This document shows positions 51,159 through 61,471 of a stretch of DNA of 64,000 bases, one piece after another; within the stretch, counting starts at the first letter, position 1, and each line of letters starts with the position of its first letter. This DNA comes from Rhodanobacter sp. AS-Z3. GTDB lineage: Bacteria; Pseudomonadota; Gammaproteobacteria; Xanthomonadales; Rhodanobacteraceae. The translations under genes and the position numbers were made by a program. Under the pieces are notes generated by a model. It saw nothing but the letters and a program-made list of their open reading frames with translations. It did no database searches and was not told the origin of the DNA. Location of the stretch: NCBI RefSeq assembly GCF_029224025.1, contig NZ_CP119392.1:953001-1017000 (forward strand), in the 5' to 3' direction.

Positions 51159-54077
51159 ATGAGCAAGTTCGTGCAACGTGGGCTTCAGCGTCTGCCGCTG
51201 ACTGTGGCAGTCATTGCGGCGCTTCAAATCATGCCTGTTTTCGCGCAGGATCAGGCGCCAGCGGCCAATGCCGCCAGCCAGTCGACCAGCAGCACCACGA
51301 CTGACAAGCAGGCTGACAAGGCCAAAGACGCGCAGAAGGTCAAGGACCTCGAGTCCGTCAGTGTCACGGGCAGCTTGTTGAAGCGCCCGGAATATCAAAG
51401 CACCTCGCCAATCCAGGTGATCGAGGTCAAGAACAACATTGCGGCTGGCCAGTTCGACACGGCTGACTTCCTGCAGACGACCACGGTGGCTGCCGGTTCG
51501 ACGCAGATCAACGGTCAGTTCGGCGGCTATATCGTCGAAGGCGGCACCGGTGTGCAGACGGTCAACCTGCGTGGTCTGGGTGCTGGCCGCACTCTGGTGC
51601 TGCTTGACGGCCAGCGACCGGGTCCGGCAGGTACACGTGGCCAGGTCGGTGCATTCGACCTCAACGTTATCCCGCAGGTCATCCTGTCGCGCATTGAAAT
51701 CGTCAAGGACGGTTCCTCTTCCCTGTATGGCTCCGATGCACTTGCCGGCGTGGTCAACCTGATCACCCGGAAGCGCATGGACCGCCCGGAAGTGAGCTTT
51801 GCCGCCAGCGTGCCGGAGCATGGCGGTGGCGAGCAGTACTCCGCGTCGTTCGGTACCGGCTGGAACTTCAGCAAGGGCAGCGTCGTGGTGGCAGCGCAGC
51901 TGGACAAGCTCGAAGCGCTTTCGGTTGGTGACCGCGACTTCCTGAGCTGCAGTCAGGATCGGGTCTGGGGTACGGACGGCCAGCGGATTGATCGTGCGGA
52001 TCACTCGGTTCTGCAAGGTTCAAATCTGGCCGGCTGCAATAATCTGTATGCCAACTCGATCATTGATTACTTCAAATCCACGAAGCGCTACGTGCCGTCG
52101 GCGGACGGCAGCACGGTTGGTCCGTTCCCGGGCTACCACCCGCGTCCGTATCCCACCAAGACGTATGCCAATTCTCCGCAGGCCTACTACGAAGATCAGC
52201 TGAACTTCCCGTTTGTCGGTAGCTCGGATGCGATCAGCCAGCGTCAGCGCGCCACCCTTTACGGCGCCAGCAATTTCAGCTTTGGCGCGGTGAACTGGGA
52301 CACCCAGTGGCTGTTCAACCGTCGTGAAAGCAAGACGCACAGCTATCGGCAGTTCTTCCCGATCGTCTTCAACGAGACGGATGGCCGCTACTACGAGCCG
52401 ATCATGCCGTTCCCGTCGGACGGCAAGGAGACGGTGGATTACTTCTACGGCACCACCAAGCTGAGCGGCCTGTTCGAGTCGACCGACAGCTGGTCGTGGG
52501 AAGCCAACGCGGGCTTCAGTCGCTCCAGCGGTGATTACAGCCAGCTGGCCATCGACGCTCGCAAGACGGGTGACCTGAACAACGCGGCAAATCTTGCCGC
52601 TACGCCGCCGGTGAGCTACTTCGACCCGGGTATTTTGAATGGCAGCAAGATGTCTGACCTGGTCGGCGCCATCGGCACCCAGATCCACGGCAACACGCTG
52701 TACAAGCAGGCCACTGCCAATGCGGTGGTGACTGGCAATCTGTTCGCGCTGCCGGCTGGTGACGTGGGTGCCGCGTTTGGCGCGGAGTTCCGTCATTACT
52801 CGATCGACGACCAGCCGTCCGATTTCTCCAAGAACGGCTGGCTGTGGGGTTCCACGTCGGCTCAGGTGACCAAGGGCAGCGACCACGTCACCGAGGTCTT
52901 CAGCGAAATCGACGTGCCGTTGCTGAAAGCATTGCCGGCGATCGAGTCGCTGTCGCTCAACCTGTCTGGCCGCGCGTTCAAGTACGCCAGCACGCCCGGT
53001 ACCGACAACGTCTGGAAAATGGGTCTGAACTGGCAGCTCACGCCGACCTTCCGTCTGCGTGGAACGCTCGGTACGTCCTTCCGTGCGCCAGGCCTGTATG
53101 AGCTGTACCTAGGCAACCAGACCGGCTTCCAGGGTCAGCTCGCGGTTGACCCCTGCATTCTGTGGGGCGACAGCAGCAATGATCGCATTCGTGCGAACTG
53201 CGCCGCAGCGGGCATTCCGGCAGACTACGCGGCCAGTGGCAGTTCGTCGGCGACGATCTACTCGGGTGGCGGCAAGGGCTTCCTGAAGCCCGAGACGTCC
53301 AGGGCCAAATCCGCGGGTCTGGTGTGGACGCCGACCTTCGCCAACATCAACCTGGCAGTCGACTATTTCGACTATGACGTGCGTGGCGAGATCACCCAGC
53401 TGGGTGCTGGCGACATCGTGTTTGGTTGCTACGGTTCGACGGTCTATCCGAACGCGTTCTGCAACCAGCTCAAGCGCAACTCGCCGTCCGATGCCGGTCA
53501 TCCGAACATGATCACGGAAATCTACAGCACGTACGTGAACATCAATCGTGAGCGGACTCGTGGCTACGATCTGCAGATGAACTACAGCAACGACTTCTCG
53601 TTCGGCAAGCTGACGGCTGATGCGCAGGTCACGTACACGATGTCGGATACCTACCAGTTGTTTGACTCGGCGGCGGCAGGTGGTTTCAGCTCCGCAGAGC
53701 AGATCGGCTATGTCGGCCGTCCGCGCACCGTGGGTGTTTCTGACCTGAGCCTCAAGCGTGGCGACTGGACCTACACCTGGCAGGGTCGCTATGTCAGCAC
53801 CACCAAGAACCTGGATCTCAGCAACACCTACACCTATCTGGGTTACGTGGGTGCCAAGCGCGATATCAAGGCGGGCTGGCAAATGCTGAACAGTGTCTCG
53901 GCGACGTATGACCAGCCGCACTGGAGCCTCATGCTGGGTGTTCGCAACTTGTTCGACAAGCAGCCGGACCTGATCTCACCCAGTTCGGGCACGGTTGTCG
54001 GCAATACACCGCTGTATGCCTCGCAGTACGACTGGTACGGTCGCACGATCTTCGCCCGCTTCAATTACAAGTTCTGA
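51159..54077 (+). CDS. TonB-dependent outer-membrane receptor
   Basis: A 972-residue outer-membrane protein with a signal peptide (~1-30, MPVFAQ). The TonB-box-like ESVSVTGSLLKRP, plug-domain motifs VNLRGLGAGRTLVLLDGQR and IEIVKDGSSSLYGSDALAGVVN, and a ~750-residue beta-barrel ending in a terminal Phe (FARFNYKF) are present. A GGGGGAGGGG site lies 5 bases upstream of the ATG. It belongs to the large receptors common in Xanthomonads; substrate unknown, but the preceding S9 peptidase suggests peptides. An ideal terminator follows. Confidence 0.95.
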   Translation: MSKFVQRGLQRLPLTVAVIAALQIMPVFAQDQAPAANAASQSTSSTTTDKQADKAKDAQKVKDLESVSVTGSLLKRPEYQSTSPIQVIEVKNNIAAGQFDTADFLQTTTVAAGSTQINGQFGGYIVEGGTGVQTVNLRGLGAGRTLVLLDGQRPGPAGTRGQVGAFDLNVIPQVILSRIEIVKDGSSSLYGSDALAGVVNLITRKRMDRPEVSFAASVPEHGGGEQYSASFGTGWNFSKGSVVVAAQLDKLEALSVGDRDFLSCSQDRVWGTDGQRIDRADHSVLQGSNLAGCNNLYANSIIDYFKSTKRYVPSADGSTVGPFPGYHPRPYPTKTYANSPQAYYEDQLNFPFVGSSDAISQRQRATLYGASNFSFGAVNWDTQWLFNRRESKTHSYRQFFPIVFNETDGRYYEPIMPFPSDGKETVDYFYGTTKLSGLFESTDSWSWEANAGFSRSSGDYSQLAIDARKTGDLNNAANLAATPPVSYFDPGILNGSKMSDLVGAIGTQIHGNTLYKQATANAVVTGNLFALPAGDVGAAFGAEFRHYSIDDQPSDFSKNGWLWGSTSAQVTKGSDHVTEVFSEIDVPLLKALPAIESLSLNLSGRAFKYASTPGTDNVWKMGLNWQLTPTFRLRGTLGTSFRAPGLYELYLGNQTGFQGQLAVDPCILWGDSSNDRIRANCAAAGIPADYAASGSSSATIYSGGGKGFLKPETSRAKSAGLVWTPTFANINLAVDYFDYDVRGEITQLGAGDIVFGCYGSTVYPNAFCNQLKRNSPSDAGHPNMITEIYSTYVNINRERTRGYDLQMNYSNDFSFGKLTADAQVTYTMSDTYQLFDSAAAGGFSSAEQIGYVGRPRTVGVSDLSLKRGDWTYTWQGRYVSTTKNLDLSNTYTYLGYVGAKRDIKAGWQMLNSVSATYDQPHWSLMLGVRNLFDKQPDLISPSSGTVVGNTPLYASQYDWYGRTIFARFNYKF

Positions 54078-54102
54078 TTCGGGTGTAACAACGTGCATGA
54101 AG

Positions 54103-54133
54103 AGGGGGCGACGTCAGTCGCCCCCTTTTTTTT
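54103..54133 (+). terminator. Rho-independent terminator after the TonB receptor
   Basis: GGGGGCGAC and GTCGCCCCC pair around GTCA and are followed by eight T residues, 26 bases after the receptor stop. The next 150 bases up to the rep stop hold no gene. Confidence 0.95.
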
Positions 54134-54284
54134 GCCCAAATTCAGTTCTCGGCAGCGCTGGCACTCTCGTCGGGTCGACAACACCATCGTCCGCACACGG
54201 TCATCCGGCTTCGGTCGGAGCGGTGGTGATCTGTTGCGCCGGCATTCTGCGGCCGGTCAGAGACTGTGCGACCCGAGGGAAGTA

Positions 54285-56267
54285 TCAGCCGCCAGCCAGC
54301 ATCGCCTTGATCCGCGCCATATGCGACTCGGCGGTTTCGCGAGTCACTTCCTTGTCCGCCTCCGGGTCCTTGCCTTGCCAGTGCAGGTCGTCTTGCGGCA
54401 GCTCGTGCAGGAAGCGGCTGGGCTGGTTGCGGTGGACTTCGCCGTAGCGTTTGGTCTGTGCGTTCCACGACAGGGTCAGCAATTCCTTCGCACGGGTAAT
54501 GCCGACATACATGAGCCGGCGTTCTTCTTCGATGCGGCCTTCGTCGATCGCGCCTTCGTGCGGCAGGGTGCCGTCTTCGCAGCCGACGATGAAGACGAAG
54601 CGGAACTCCAGGCCTTTGGCTGCGTGCATGGTCATCATGCGCACGGCATTGCCCGGCTCATCGCGATCGGCGTGACTGAGCAGGGCCAGTTGCGAGGCGA
54701 GGTCGCCGGCCGTGTTGCCACCCTTCTGCATCGCGCGGAACCAGTCGGCGAGTTCCTTGAGGTTGCCCAGTTTGCGCTCGCGCACGCTGGCGTCCGGTGT
54801 GCTGGCAGCAATCTGCGCGGCGTAGCCGGTACGCTTGAGGATCAACTCGACCAGGTCGGCCGCGCTTTCGTGCAGCGAGGCGCTGCGTAGCTCGTCGAGC
54901 AGGTTCGCGAATGAGGCGAGTGCTGCCGCCGGGCGCGGAGTGAGTTGGCGCAGCACGCCGTCGCTGCGCGTCGCGTCGAGTAGCGACGACTGCCGCGATT
55001 GCGCCATCTGCCCGAGCTTCTCCAGCGTAGTCGAGCCTATCTCGCGCTTGGGCACGTTGATTACGCGCAGGAAGGCCGCGTCATCACTGGGGTTGGTCAG
55101 CAGGCGCAGATAGCACAGCAAGTCCTTCACTTCGGCGCGATCAAGGAAGCTGAGCGCGCCGGTAAGGTGATACGGCACGCGGGCGAGGCGTAGCGCCTTT
55201 TCCAGCGGGCGCGCCTGGAAGTTGCCGCGATACAGGATGGCCATGTCATCCCAGCGTGTCTTGTGTTTCTCGGCCAGGGTGGTGGCGATGGCCGCAACGC
55301 GTTCGGCTTCGTGTTCGGCTTCCTTGCATTCCAGTACGCGGATCGCTGCACCCTCTGGGAGCTCGCTCCACAGCTGTTTCTCGTGCAGATGCGGGTTGTT
55401 CGCGATCAGCTTGTTCGCCGTGCGCAGGATGCGTTTGCCGCAGCGGTAGTTTTGCTCCAGCTTGATCACGCGCAGGTTCGGCCAGTCGCGACCGAGCTGG
55501 TCGATGTTCTCCGGGTTCGCGCCGCGCCAGGCGTAGATCGACTGGTCGTCGTCGCCCACGCAGGTAATACCACCGCGCTCGCCGGTCAGTGCTTTCAGCA
55601 GCCGATACTGCGCGTCGTTGGTGTCCTGGTATTCGTCTACCAGCAAATAGCGGAAGCGCTCTTGCCACTCTGCACGGCATGCGGCGTCGCTTTCCAGAAT
55701 ACGCAACGGCAGCCGGATCAAGTCATCGAAATCCACCGCATTGAACGCGCTGAGGCGCTGCTGGTACAGGTCGTAGATGGTGGCGGCCTCGATCTCGCGC
55801 GGGCTGCGTGCAGCGGCCAGCGCTTCTTCCGGCGAGAGGCCGCCATTCTTGGCGCGACTGAGCAGGTTGCGCAGGTTGAACAACACGTCGTTCTTCACAC
55901 CTTTCGGCGCCAGCTCCTTTACGATGCCGCCGCTGTCGTCGGCATCCATGACCGAGAACCCGCGGCGCAAGCCGGCGCGTGCGTGTTCAATCTGCAGGAA
56001 TTTCAGCCCCAGCGCGTGGAAGGTGCTCACGGTGAGCGCAGCGGCATCTTCACTACTGACCAGCTTGGCCACGCGCTCGCGCATTTCACGTGCGGCCTTG
56101 TTGGTGAAGGTGATCGCGGCGATCTTGTGCGCGCTGAGTTTGCGACGCTGGATCAGGTACGCGATCTTCTGCGTGATCACGCTGGTCTTGCCGGAACCGG
56201 CGCCGGCCAGCACGAGCAGCGGCCCCTCGCAATGTTCGACGGCGGCCTGTTGTTGGGGGTTGAGCAT
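54285..56267 (-). CDS. rep: ATP-dependent DNA helicase Rep
   Basis: A 660-residue superfamily 1A helicase. Walker A is [15 protein letters not shown]; motif Ib [15 protein letters not shown], motif [16 protein letters not shown], motif [17 protein letters not shown] and motif [12 protein letters not shown] are all present. Length and N-terminus ([19 protein letters not shown]) favour Rep over UvrD. It unwinds DNA 3'-5' and helps forks pass obstacles. Confidence 0.95.
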   Translation of the reverse strand: MLNPQQQAAVEHCEGPLLVLAGAGSGKTSVITQKIAYLIQRRKLSAHKIAAITFTNKAAREMRERVAKLVSSEDAAALTVSTFHALGLKFLQIEHARAGLRRGFSVMDADDSGGIVKELAPKGVKNDVLFNLRNLLSRAKNGGLSPEEALAAARSPREIEAATIYDLYQQRLSAFNAVDFDDLIRLPLRILESDAACRAEWQERFRYLLVDEYQDTNDAQYRLLKALTGERGGITCVGDDDQSIYAWRGANPENIDQLGRDWPNLRVIKLEQNYRCGKRILRTANKLIANNPHLHEKQLWSELPEGAAIRVLECKEAEHEAERVAAIATTLAEKHKTRWDDMAILYRGNFQARPLEKALRLARVPYHLTGALSFLDRAEVKDLLCYLRLLTNPSDDAAFLRVINVPKREIGSTTLEKLGQMAQSRQSSLLDATRSDGVLRQLTPRPAAALASFANLLDELRSASLHESAADLVELILKRTGYAAQIAASTPDASVRERKLGNLKELADWFRAMQKGGNTAGDLASQLALLSHADRDEPGNAVRMMTMHAAKGLEFRFVFIVGCEDGTLPHEGAIDEGRIEEERRLMYVGITRAKELLTLSWNAQTKRYGEVHRNQPSRFLHELPQDDLHWQGKDPEADKEVTRETAESHMARIKAMLAGG

Positions 56268-56441
56268 GGATCGGAACAGTACGAAATGCGGAGGCTGATG
56301 TTAGCAGAGCCTCCCGCTTGGCCCGTCAGCGGCGGGTCACGTCGGCGTCAGGGAGCTGGCGGGTGTGAGAAACTGCGCTGCGGAACCTGGCCTTTGCACG
56401 ACTCTGGCCACATTCCCTTTCCCATCTCGAATGCTGGCGCC

Positions 56442-57074
56442 ATGGCCAAACTCTATTTCTATTACTCGGCAATGAACGCCGGCAAGACCACCACACTGCT
56501 GCAAAGTGCGTACAACTATCACGAGCGCGGCATGCGCACGTTGATCCTCACGCCGGCGCTGGACAATCGTTTCGGCGAAGGCGTGGTGGCGTCGCGGATC
56601 GGCCTGAAGGCGAACGCGCGGCGCTTCGCCGGCAGCGAAGATCTGTTCGCCATGGTTGAGCAGGACATCGCCGCACGTGGCGCGATGCATTGCGTGTTTG
56701 TCGACGAGGCGCAATTCCTGAGCAAGGCGCAGGTATGGCAGATCAGCGACGTGGTCGACCGCTTGAATATCCCGGTACTGGCGTACGGCCTGCGTACCGA
56801 TTTTCGCGGTGAACTGTTCGAGGGTAGTCGCCACCTGTTGGCCTGGGCCGACAATCTCGAAGAGATCAAGACGATCTGTCACAGCGGGCGCAAGGCCACC
56901 ATGGTGGTGCGTGTGGATGAGCTGGGCCGCGCGGTCACCGATGGTCCGCAGGTTGAGATCGGCGGCAATGAACGCTATGTCTCGGTGAGCCGCGCCGAAT
57001 TCAAGAAAATCAGCGCCGGCCAGGGCCGTATCGAGTTGCAGCAAACGGTGCTGCCGCTGGGCGAGCGCGAATGA
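56442..57074 (+). CDS. tdk: Thymidine kinase (type II) with altered zinc ligands
   Basis: A 210-residue kinase phosphorylating thymidine. P-loop [12 protein letters not shown], catalytic [13 protein letters not shown] and the lasso [16 protein letters not shown] are present. In E. coli the latter region has cysteines (CHCGRKA, SVCRKH) that bind structural zinc; here they read CHSGRKA and SVSRAE, so at least two ligands are missing. This seems shared by related genera rather than a defect. No ribosome site stands out before the ATG at 56442. Confidence 0.92.
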   Translation: MAKLYFYYSAMNAGKTTTLLQSAYNYHERGMRTLILTPALDNRFGEGVVASRIGLKANARRFAGSEDLFAMVEQDIAARGAMHCVFVDEAQFLSKAQVWQISDVVDRLNIPVLAYGLRTDFRGELFEGSRHLLAWADNLEEIKTICHSGRKATMVVRVDELGRAVTDGPQVEIGGNERYVSVSRAEFKKISAGQGRIELQQTVLPLGERE

Positions 57075-57096
57075 ATCGACTTCACAAGGAAACCGC

Positions 57097-57867
57097 ATGA
57101 ACGATCCCACCTCGTCTGCCAGCTGGCCGCGCCCTTATTGGCAGGCCGGCCATGAAGAAGCCATGCTGCAGTTCTATGTATTCGGCAAGTTCGACGCCGA
57201 ACTGCTGATTCCGTCGCCACGTTACGGCAGCCCGGGCTTGCCGGAGGGCGTCGAGATCCAGCGCTTCCAGAACGCAGTTTTGCGCCAGTGGGAAGGCTAT
57301 CCGTTGAATGGCGCGCTGGGTCAGTTGATCAAGGATGACGCGCCAGAAGCCTATGAGAACGCGCGAATTGCCCCTGAAGTGCTGGTAGTGCGCGGCGTAT
57401 TGAAGGATGCAGAGACGCTGGATTACCTGCGCGATACGTTGGGTGTATTGGCCGGCATGCTTGATATTGGCGGCACCTCGATCCTCGATCCGCAGATTCT
57501 CACCTTGTTCGATGCGGACCAGTGGCGCAGCCACTACCTGGTGAAAGGTGGCGCGCCGCCGCGCAACCATGTGCTGATCCTGCGCAGCGCGGACAAGCTG
57601 CCCGACCGTTCATGGGTGCACACGCGCGGTATGCGCAAGTTCGCCCGTCCGGACATCAGCCTGCGCAACGTGCCCGATAGCGAACTCAATCGGGTCGGCG
57701 TGCTGTGCGAGCGGCTGGTGGAGTTGATGTCGCTGGGCGTGAATTTCGCCGCAGGCCATGAGGTGGAGGTTGATGGCCTGGCCGAGGCCCTGGTCGGGCA
57801 GCCCGGCGGTAGCCTTGATGACCCGGACTTCAACAACACGCACGTTGCGTTCCACTGGCCGCAGTAG
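57097..57867 (+). CDS. Conserved-looking protein of unknown function
   Basis: A 256-residue soluble protein without signal peptide or membrane helices. The first half includes MLQFYVFGKFDAELLIPSPRYG; the second contains PPRNHVLILRSADKLPDRSWVHTRGMRKFARPDISLRNV, vaguely like DUF4261 proteins. Codon use and spacing (22 bases after tdk, AAGGA before the ATG) mark it as a real gene, probably in the tdk transcript. I do not assign a function. Confidence 0.7.
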   Translation: MNDPTSSASWPRPYWQAGHEEAMLQFYVFGKFDAELLIPSPRYGSPGLPEGVEIQRFQNAVLRQWEGYPLNGALGQLIKDDAPEAYENARIAPEVLVVRGVLKDAETLDYLRDTLGVLAGMLDIGGTSILDPQILTLFDADQWRSHYLVKGGAPPRNHVLILRSADKLPDRSWVHTRGMRKFARPDISLRNVPDSELNRVGVLCERLVELMSLGVNFAAGHEVEVDGLAEALVGQPGGSLDDPDFNNTHVAFHWPQ

Positions 57868-57877
57868 GCGCCGCAAA

Positions 57878-57911
57878 CACAAAGGGCGACACCGAAGTGT
57901 CGCCCTTTGTG
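57878..57911. terminator. Bidirectional hairpin terminator
   Basis: CACAAAGGGCGACAC and its exact reverse complement close a CGAA tetraloop, placed between the convergent unknown gene and the nitroreductase gene. TTTGTGTG on the plus strand and the matching T-rich flank on the other strand make termination in both directions likely. Confidence 0.8.
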
Positions 57912-57926
57912 TGAGGCGAGTCGTGC

Positions 57927-58526
57927 TCAGCCCTTGACGATGAAGCGCTGGCTGTCGTCCATGAAAGCCTTCTCGCCAAAGCCGCCTTCGTGCGAACCAA
58001 ACGGCATCTGCGCGCGCAGCTTCCACGACGCCGGCACGTTCCACTCCTGCAGCGCGGCGTCATCCACCACCGGGTTGTAGTGCTGCAGGCTGGCGCCCAC
58101 GCCGGCCTCGGTCAGTGCCAGCCACACGGCGAACTGCGCCATGCCGCCCGCCTGCTCGGACCACACCGGGAAGTTGTCTGCATACAGCGCGAATTTCTCC
58201 TGCATGCCGGTGACCACCGCCTGATCTTCATAGAACAGCACGGTGCCGATACCGGCGGCGAAGCTATCCATCTTGGCGGCGGTTGCGGCGAACGCTTCTG
58301 CCGGCACAATTTTCGCCAGCGCCTGCTTGGTCAGCTCCCAGAACTTCTCACTCTGTTCGCCGAACAGGATCACCGCGCGCGAACTCTGCGAGTTGAACGA
58401 CGAAGGCGTGTGCCGCATCGCATCCTTGATGCGCTGGGTCAGTGAGTCCTTGTCCATCGACACGTTCCTGCCCAGCGCGTACTGGGTGCGGCGCTGCTTC
58501 AGCGATTCGATCAGGCTGCTGTTCAT
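57927..58526 (-). CDS. Frm2/Hbn1-type nitroreductase family protein
   Basis: A 199-residue flavoprotein fold. The N-terminal SLIESLKQRRTQYALG and the central RHTPSSFNSQSSRAVILFGE are the marks of the fatty-acid-repression-mutant-2-like nitroreductase subfamily, which binds FMN and uses NAD(P)H. C-terminal FGSHEGGFGEKAFMDDSQRF is also typical. A role in oxidative or lipid-signal stress is inferred from yeast relatives. GAGGAA precedes the ATG at 58526. A dyad lies ~180 bases upstream. Confidence 0.88.
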   Translation of the reverse strand: MNSSLIESLKQRRTQYALGRNVSMDKDSLTQRIKDAMRHTPSSFNSQSSRAVILFGEQSEKFWELTKQALAKIVPAEAFAATAAKMDSFAAGIGTVLFYEDQAVVTGMQEKFALYADNFPVWSEQAGGMAQFAVWLALTEAGVGASLQHYNPVVDDAALQEWNVPASWKLRAQMPFGSHEGGFGEKAFMDDSQRFIVKG

Positions 58527-58705
58527 GGTGATTCCTCGGGCAATAGGGTTCGGTGCGTGGGAATCGCGGTGTTTGATAGGCGCTTTCAGGAAACAGTAGT
58601 TTCGAATCCTCTGCTGCCTGAGACGTCGGACTGAGGTCAGGCTGGATGCCTGATCCACCGCACTTCGCGATCCATGGCAAGCATGTTAGGCGCGAAAGTC
58701 GGCGT

Positions 58706-58731
58706 GACTAGCCGGTCGCTCGTGGCTAGTC
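58706..58731. promoter_or_regulatory. Inverted repeat between mutM and the nitroreductase gene
   Basis: GACTAGCC and GGCTAGTC are perfect 8-base arms around a 10-base spacer in the 247-base gap. It could end the mutM transcript or be an operator for the nitroreductase, whose possible TAACAT -10 lies about 15-20 bases downstream on the minus strand. No other feature is seen in this gap. Confidence 0.35.
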
Positions 58732-58773
58732 TGTTTCCAGAAAGAAACGATGAGGCGTGAACTGGGTTGCGCC

Positions 58774-59601
58774 TCAACGCTGGCAGTGCGGGCACCAGAA
58801 CGTCGAGCGTTGGCCCAGCGTGACTTGCCGGATTGGTGTGCTGCATACGCGGCAGGGTTCGCCGGTGCGGCCGTAAACCGTCAGTTCGCGAAAGAAATAG
58901 CCGGGTGCGCCGTCCGGGCTGAGGAAGTCGCGCAAGGTGGTGCCACCGCGTTCGATCGCCCAGGCCAGCAGGCGTTTCACTTCCATGGCCAGTCGCGCGT
59001 AGCGCGGCCGCGAGACGTTGCCGGCAGCGCGGCGTGGATCAATACCGGCGTAGAACAGCGCTTCACTGGCGTAGATATTGCCCACGCCAACAACAATCGC
59101 GTTATCCATCAGGAACAGCTTCACTGCTGCCTTGCGTCCGCGTGAGAGACGCCACATCAGGTCGCCATCGAACGCATCAGTGAGTGGTTCCGGCCCCAGC
59201 TTCGCCAGTAATTCGTGAGTCTCACCCGGCGCTTGCCACAACAGACAGCCGAAGCGTCGTGGATCAGTGAAACGCAGGATGCGTGGCGCTTGCGCGTCGG
59301 TGCGTTCGAGCGCGATGTCGACGTGATCGTGTTTGCCGAGCGGGGCATCTGGCGGCAACACGCGCAGCACGCCACTCATGCCCAGGTGCAGCAGCGCGCT
59401 ACCTGCTTCGGTGTGCAGCAGCAGATACTTCGCGCGACGTTCCACCGCGTCGATCCGCTGACCGGGCAGCAGCGTGCTGATCTCCGGCGGAATCGGCCAG
59501 CGCAGATCGGGACGACGCAGAATCACGCCGGTCACGCGGCGACCGATCAGGTACGGCGCGATGCCGCGACGGGTGGTTTCAACTTCGGGCAGTTCGGGCA
59601 T
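58774..59601 (-). CDS. mutM: Formamidopyrimidine-DNA glycosylase MutM
   Basis: A 275-residue base-excision repair enzyme removing 8-oxoguanine. The catalytic N-terminus [13 protein letters not shown] (Pro after Met), the H2TH region [19 protein letters not shown] and the C-terminal zinc finger CRVC...CPHC are complete. It starts 13 bases after the DUF4340 gene and so is likely the last gene of the ABC operon upstream, giving DNA repair the same transcript as a membrane system. Confidence 0.96.
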   Translation of the reverse strand: MPELPEVETTRRGIAPYLIGRRVTGVILRRPDLRWPIPPEISTLLPGQRIDAVERRAKYLLLHTEAGSALLHLGMSGVLRVLPPDAPLGKHDHVDIALERTDAQAPRILRFTDPRRFGCLLWQAPGETHELLAKLGPEPLTDAFDGDLMWRLSRGRKAAVKLFLMDNAIVVGVGNIYASEALFYAGIDPRRAAGNVSRPRYARLAMEVKRLLAWAIERGGTTLRDFLSPDGAPGYFFRELTVYGRTGEPCRVCSTPIRQVTLGQRSTFWCPHCQR

Positions 59602-59614
59602 GCGATCTGACCGG

Positions 59615-60112
59615 TCAGTGCAGTTGGGTAGTTGCGATTTCTGGTGATCGTGGCATGTAGCGCGACGACACCAAGGCCACGCGTGTGCCGATGCGCACGT
59701 AATGCTGCGGTCCGGTGACCGAGCTTTCGCCGAATTCCAGCTTCTGTCCGTTAAGTACCAACACAGCACGCGGTGGCGTCAGGCCAATTTTTGCCGACTC
59801 AAAGTCGCTGGCTGGACGCCAGCTCAGCACATGTGCCGCCGCGATTTCGCTGAGGTCATTGAGTCGGTCATCGTCGGCGACGCGGCTGGGCGTGCCATCC
59901 GTACGCCACCAGTGGCCGCCGGCGTGCTTGGCGTAGTTCAGCGCGGGTGCGCCGGGCAAGGTGAGACTGATCTGCGTGATCGCACTCGGGTCCAGTGCGG
60001 TCAGATTGCCGGTTTCCTGGCTGGTATCGCGCAGCCACTGCCAACCGGCCAGCGCCAGCAGGGCCAGCACGACCAGCAGCAACAACAGGTTTTGACGATG
60101 AGCGCGCTTCAT
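59615..60112 (-). CDS. DUF4340-like membrane-anchored protein
   Basis: A 165-residue protein with one N-terminal helix (~8-26) and a periplasmic beta-rich domain ([29 protein letters not shown]), the DUF4340 pattern. Such proteins commonly accompany Gld-type ABC systems, as here: three bases after the GldG-like gene. It is shorter than the usual DUF4340 proteins, which often have repeats. Role unknown. Confidence 0.7.
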   Translation of the reverse strand: MKRAHRQNLLLLLVVLALLALAGWQWLRDTSQETGNLTALDPSAITQISLTLPGAPALNYAKHAGGHWWRTDGTPSRVADDDRLNDLSEIAAAHVLSWRPASDFESAKIGLTPPRAVLVLNGQKLEFGESSVTGPQHYVRIGTRVALVSSRYMPRSPEIATTQLH

Positions 60113-60115
60113 CGC

Positions 60116-61471
60116 TCAGCGCCGACGCCGGCGCCACACAATGCCGCCGCCGATCAGCAACAGCAGCAACGGCAGCGCGATCAGGAAGCCGAAACTCAGT
60201 GCGTTCAGTTCGCCCTGCGATATCTGCAGCAGGCGATCGGGTGCGCCGCGCGGCGGCAGATTCACCAGCTTGTCGTCGCCCAGCAGCCAGTCGAACACGC
60301 GCTCGCCCAGTGCTCGATTGCCGCCATTGCCGAGGAAAGTATTGGACAGGAAATCGCCGTCGCCGATCACCACCGCGCGTTGCTCGCTCTTGTCCGGGCT
60401 GGGCGAGAGTCGACTCAGCGCGAAGCCGAAATCCAGTGGCCCCTTCAATTCGCCCGCCGCCGCATCGAAACGGATGTCCGAGGGTTTGCTGTTGTCGATC
60501 GGTGAGAACTCGGTCCAGCTTTGCGGGCTGGAACGCAGGAAGGCTTTCACTCCCCATTGGCTGCTCGCGACCTGAGCAAGAGCGGAGACCTGCGGGAACA
60601 GGGTGGTCAGCTGGAAGCCGGTGGTGATCGCCTGCGGCGGATAGTCGCCCAGCGTGATCAGGCGTGGGTCATGCAGGCCCAGCGCCGTGCCGGACCCGTC
60701 GACCAGCACGCCGGGCAGCACGCGCACGCCCAGCACGTCAGCCAGTGGCTTCAGTCCGAGCTCGTTGTTTGCCGGTTCGGTCAGCCACAGCAGGTTGCCA
60801 CCGTTCTGCACGTAAGTGACCAGCGCCTGCACCGCCGCAGGCGGCAGCGCAACTTCCGGGCTCGCCAGCACGACCAGATCGGTGTGCTCGGGCACCGCGC
60901 TGACTTGAGTGAAGTTCAGTGGCACCGCGCGCATGCCGCGGCTTTCGAGCTGGGTGATGAACATGCCCAGGTCGGCGTTGCCCTGACCGTCGGCGCGACG
61001 CTCGCCATCGCCGGTGACAAAGGCAACAATGCGGTCGCTGCCACGCAGCAGGCGTTCCAGTGCATTGGTCAAGCTGCGTTCGGACAACTCGTCCAGCCGT
61101 TGCTCACGATCCTGGTAATGCAGGATCAACGCGCCGTCGACAGTGACGCCCAGCTCTCGCATCTTCGCGGGGTCGAGTTGCGGGTCCACGAAGCGCACGC
61201 TTAGGTCGGTTTTCACCGCCTGATAGCGCTGCAGGAAGCCGGCGACGGTCTGGCGCAGGTCGCCTTGTGGATTGGCGTAACTGATGATTTCCACCGGACC
61301 TTGCAGTTGCGTCAGTACGGCGCGGCTTTCCGCGGACAGGCTGGTGCGGCCATCGGCGGTCCAGTCCGACTGTTTCGCATAGCGAGTGGACAGATAGCCG
61401 AGCGCGGCAACGGCAAGCACCAGCAGCGCGGCGAACAGCCAGCCGCCCAGACGTCTGAAAATACTTTTCAT
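60116..61471 (-). CDS. GldG-like ABC-associated extracellular domain protein
   Basis: A 451-residue protein with N-terminal (~9-30) and C-terminal (~420-445) helices around a periplasmic domain. VEIISYANPQGDLRQTVAGFLQRYQ, VRFVDPQLDPAKMRELGV, LVVLASPEVALPPAAVQALVTYVQNGGNLLWL and VVIGDGDFLSN match the GldG/ABC_transp_aux family. Its ATG shares one base with the permease stop. It forms the third part of an ABC exporter-like complex. Confidence 0.85.
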   Translation of the reverse strand: MKSIFRRLGGWLFAALLVLAVAALGYLSTRYAKQSDWTADGRTSLSAESRAVLTQLQGPVEIISYANPQGDLRQTVAGFLQRYQAVKTDLSVRFVDPQLDPAKMRELGVTVDGALILHYQDREQRLDELSERSLTNALERLLRGSDRIVAFVTGDGERRADGQGNADLGMFITQLESRGMRAVPLNFTQVSAVPEHTDLVVLASPEVALPPAAVQALVTYVQNGGNLLWLTEPANNELGLKPLADVLGVRVLPGVLVDGSGTALGLHDPRLITLGDYPPQAITTGFQLTTLFPQVSALAQVASSQWGVKAFLRSSPQSWTEFSPIDNSKPSDIRFDAAAGELKGPLDFGFALSRLSPSPDKSEQRAVVIGDGDFLSNTFLGNGGNRALGERVFDWLLGDDKLVNLPPRGAPDRLLQISQGELNALSFGFLIALPLLLLLIGGGIVWRRRRR

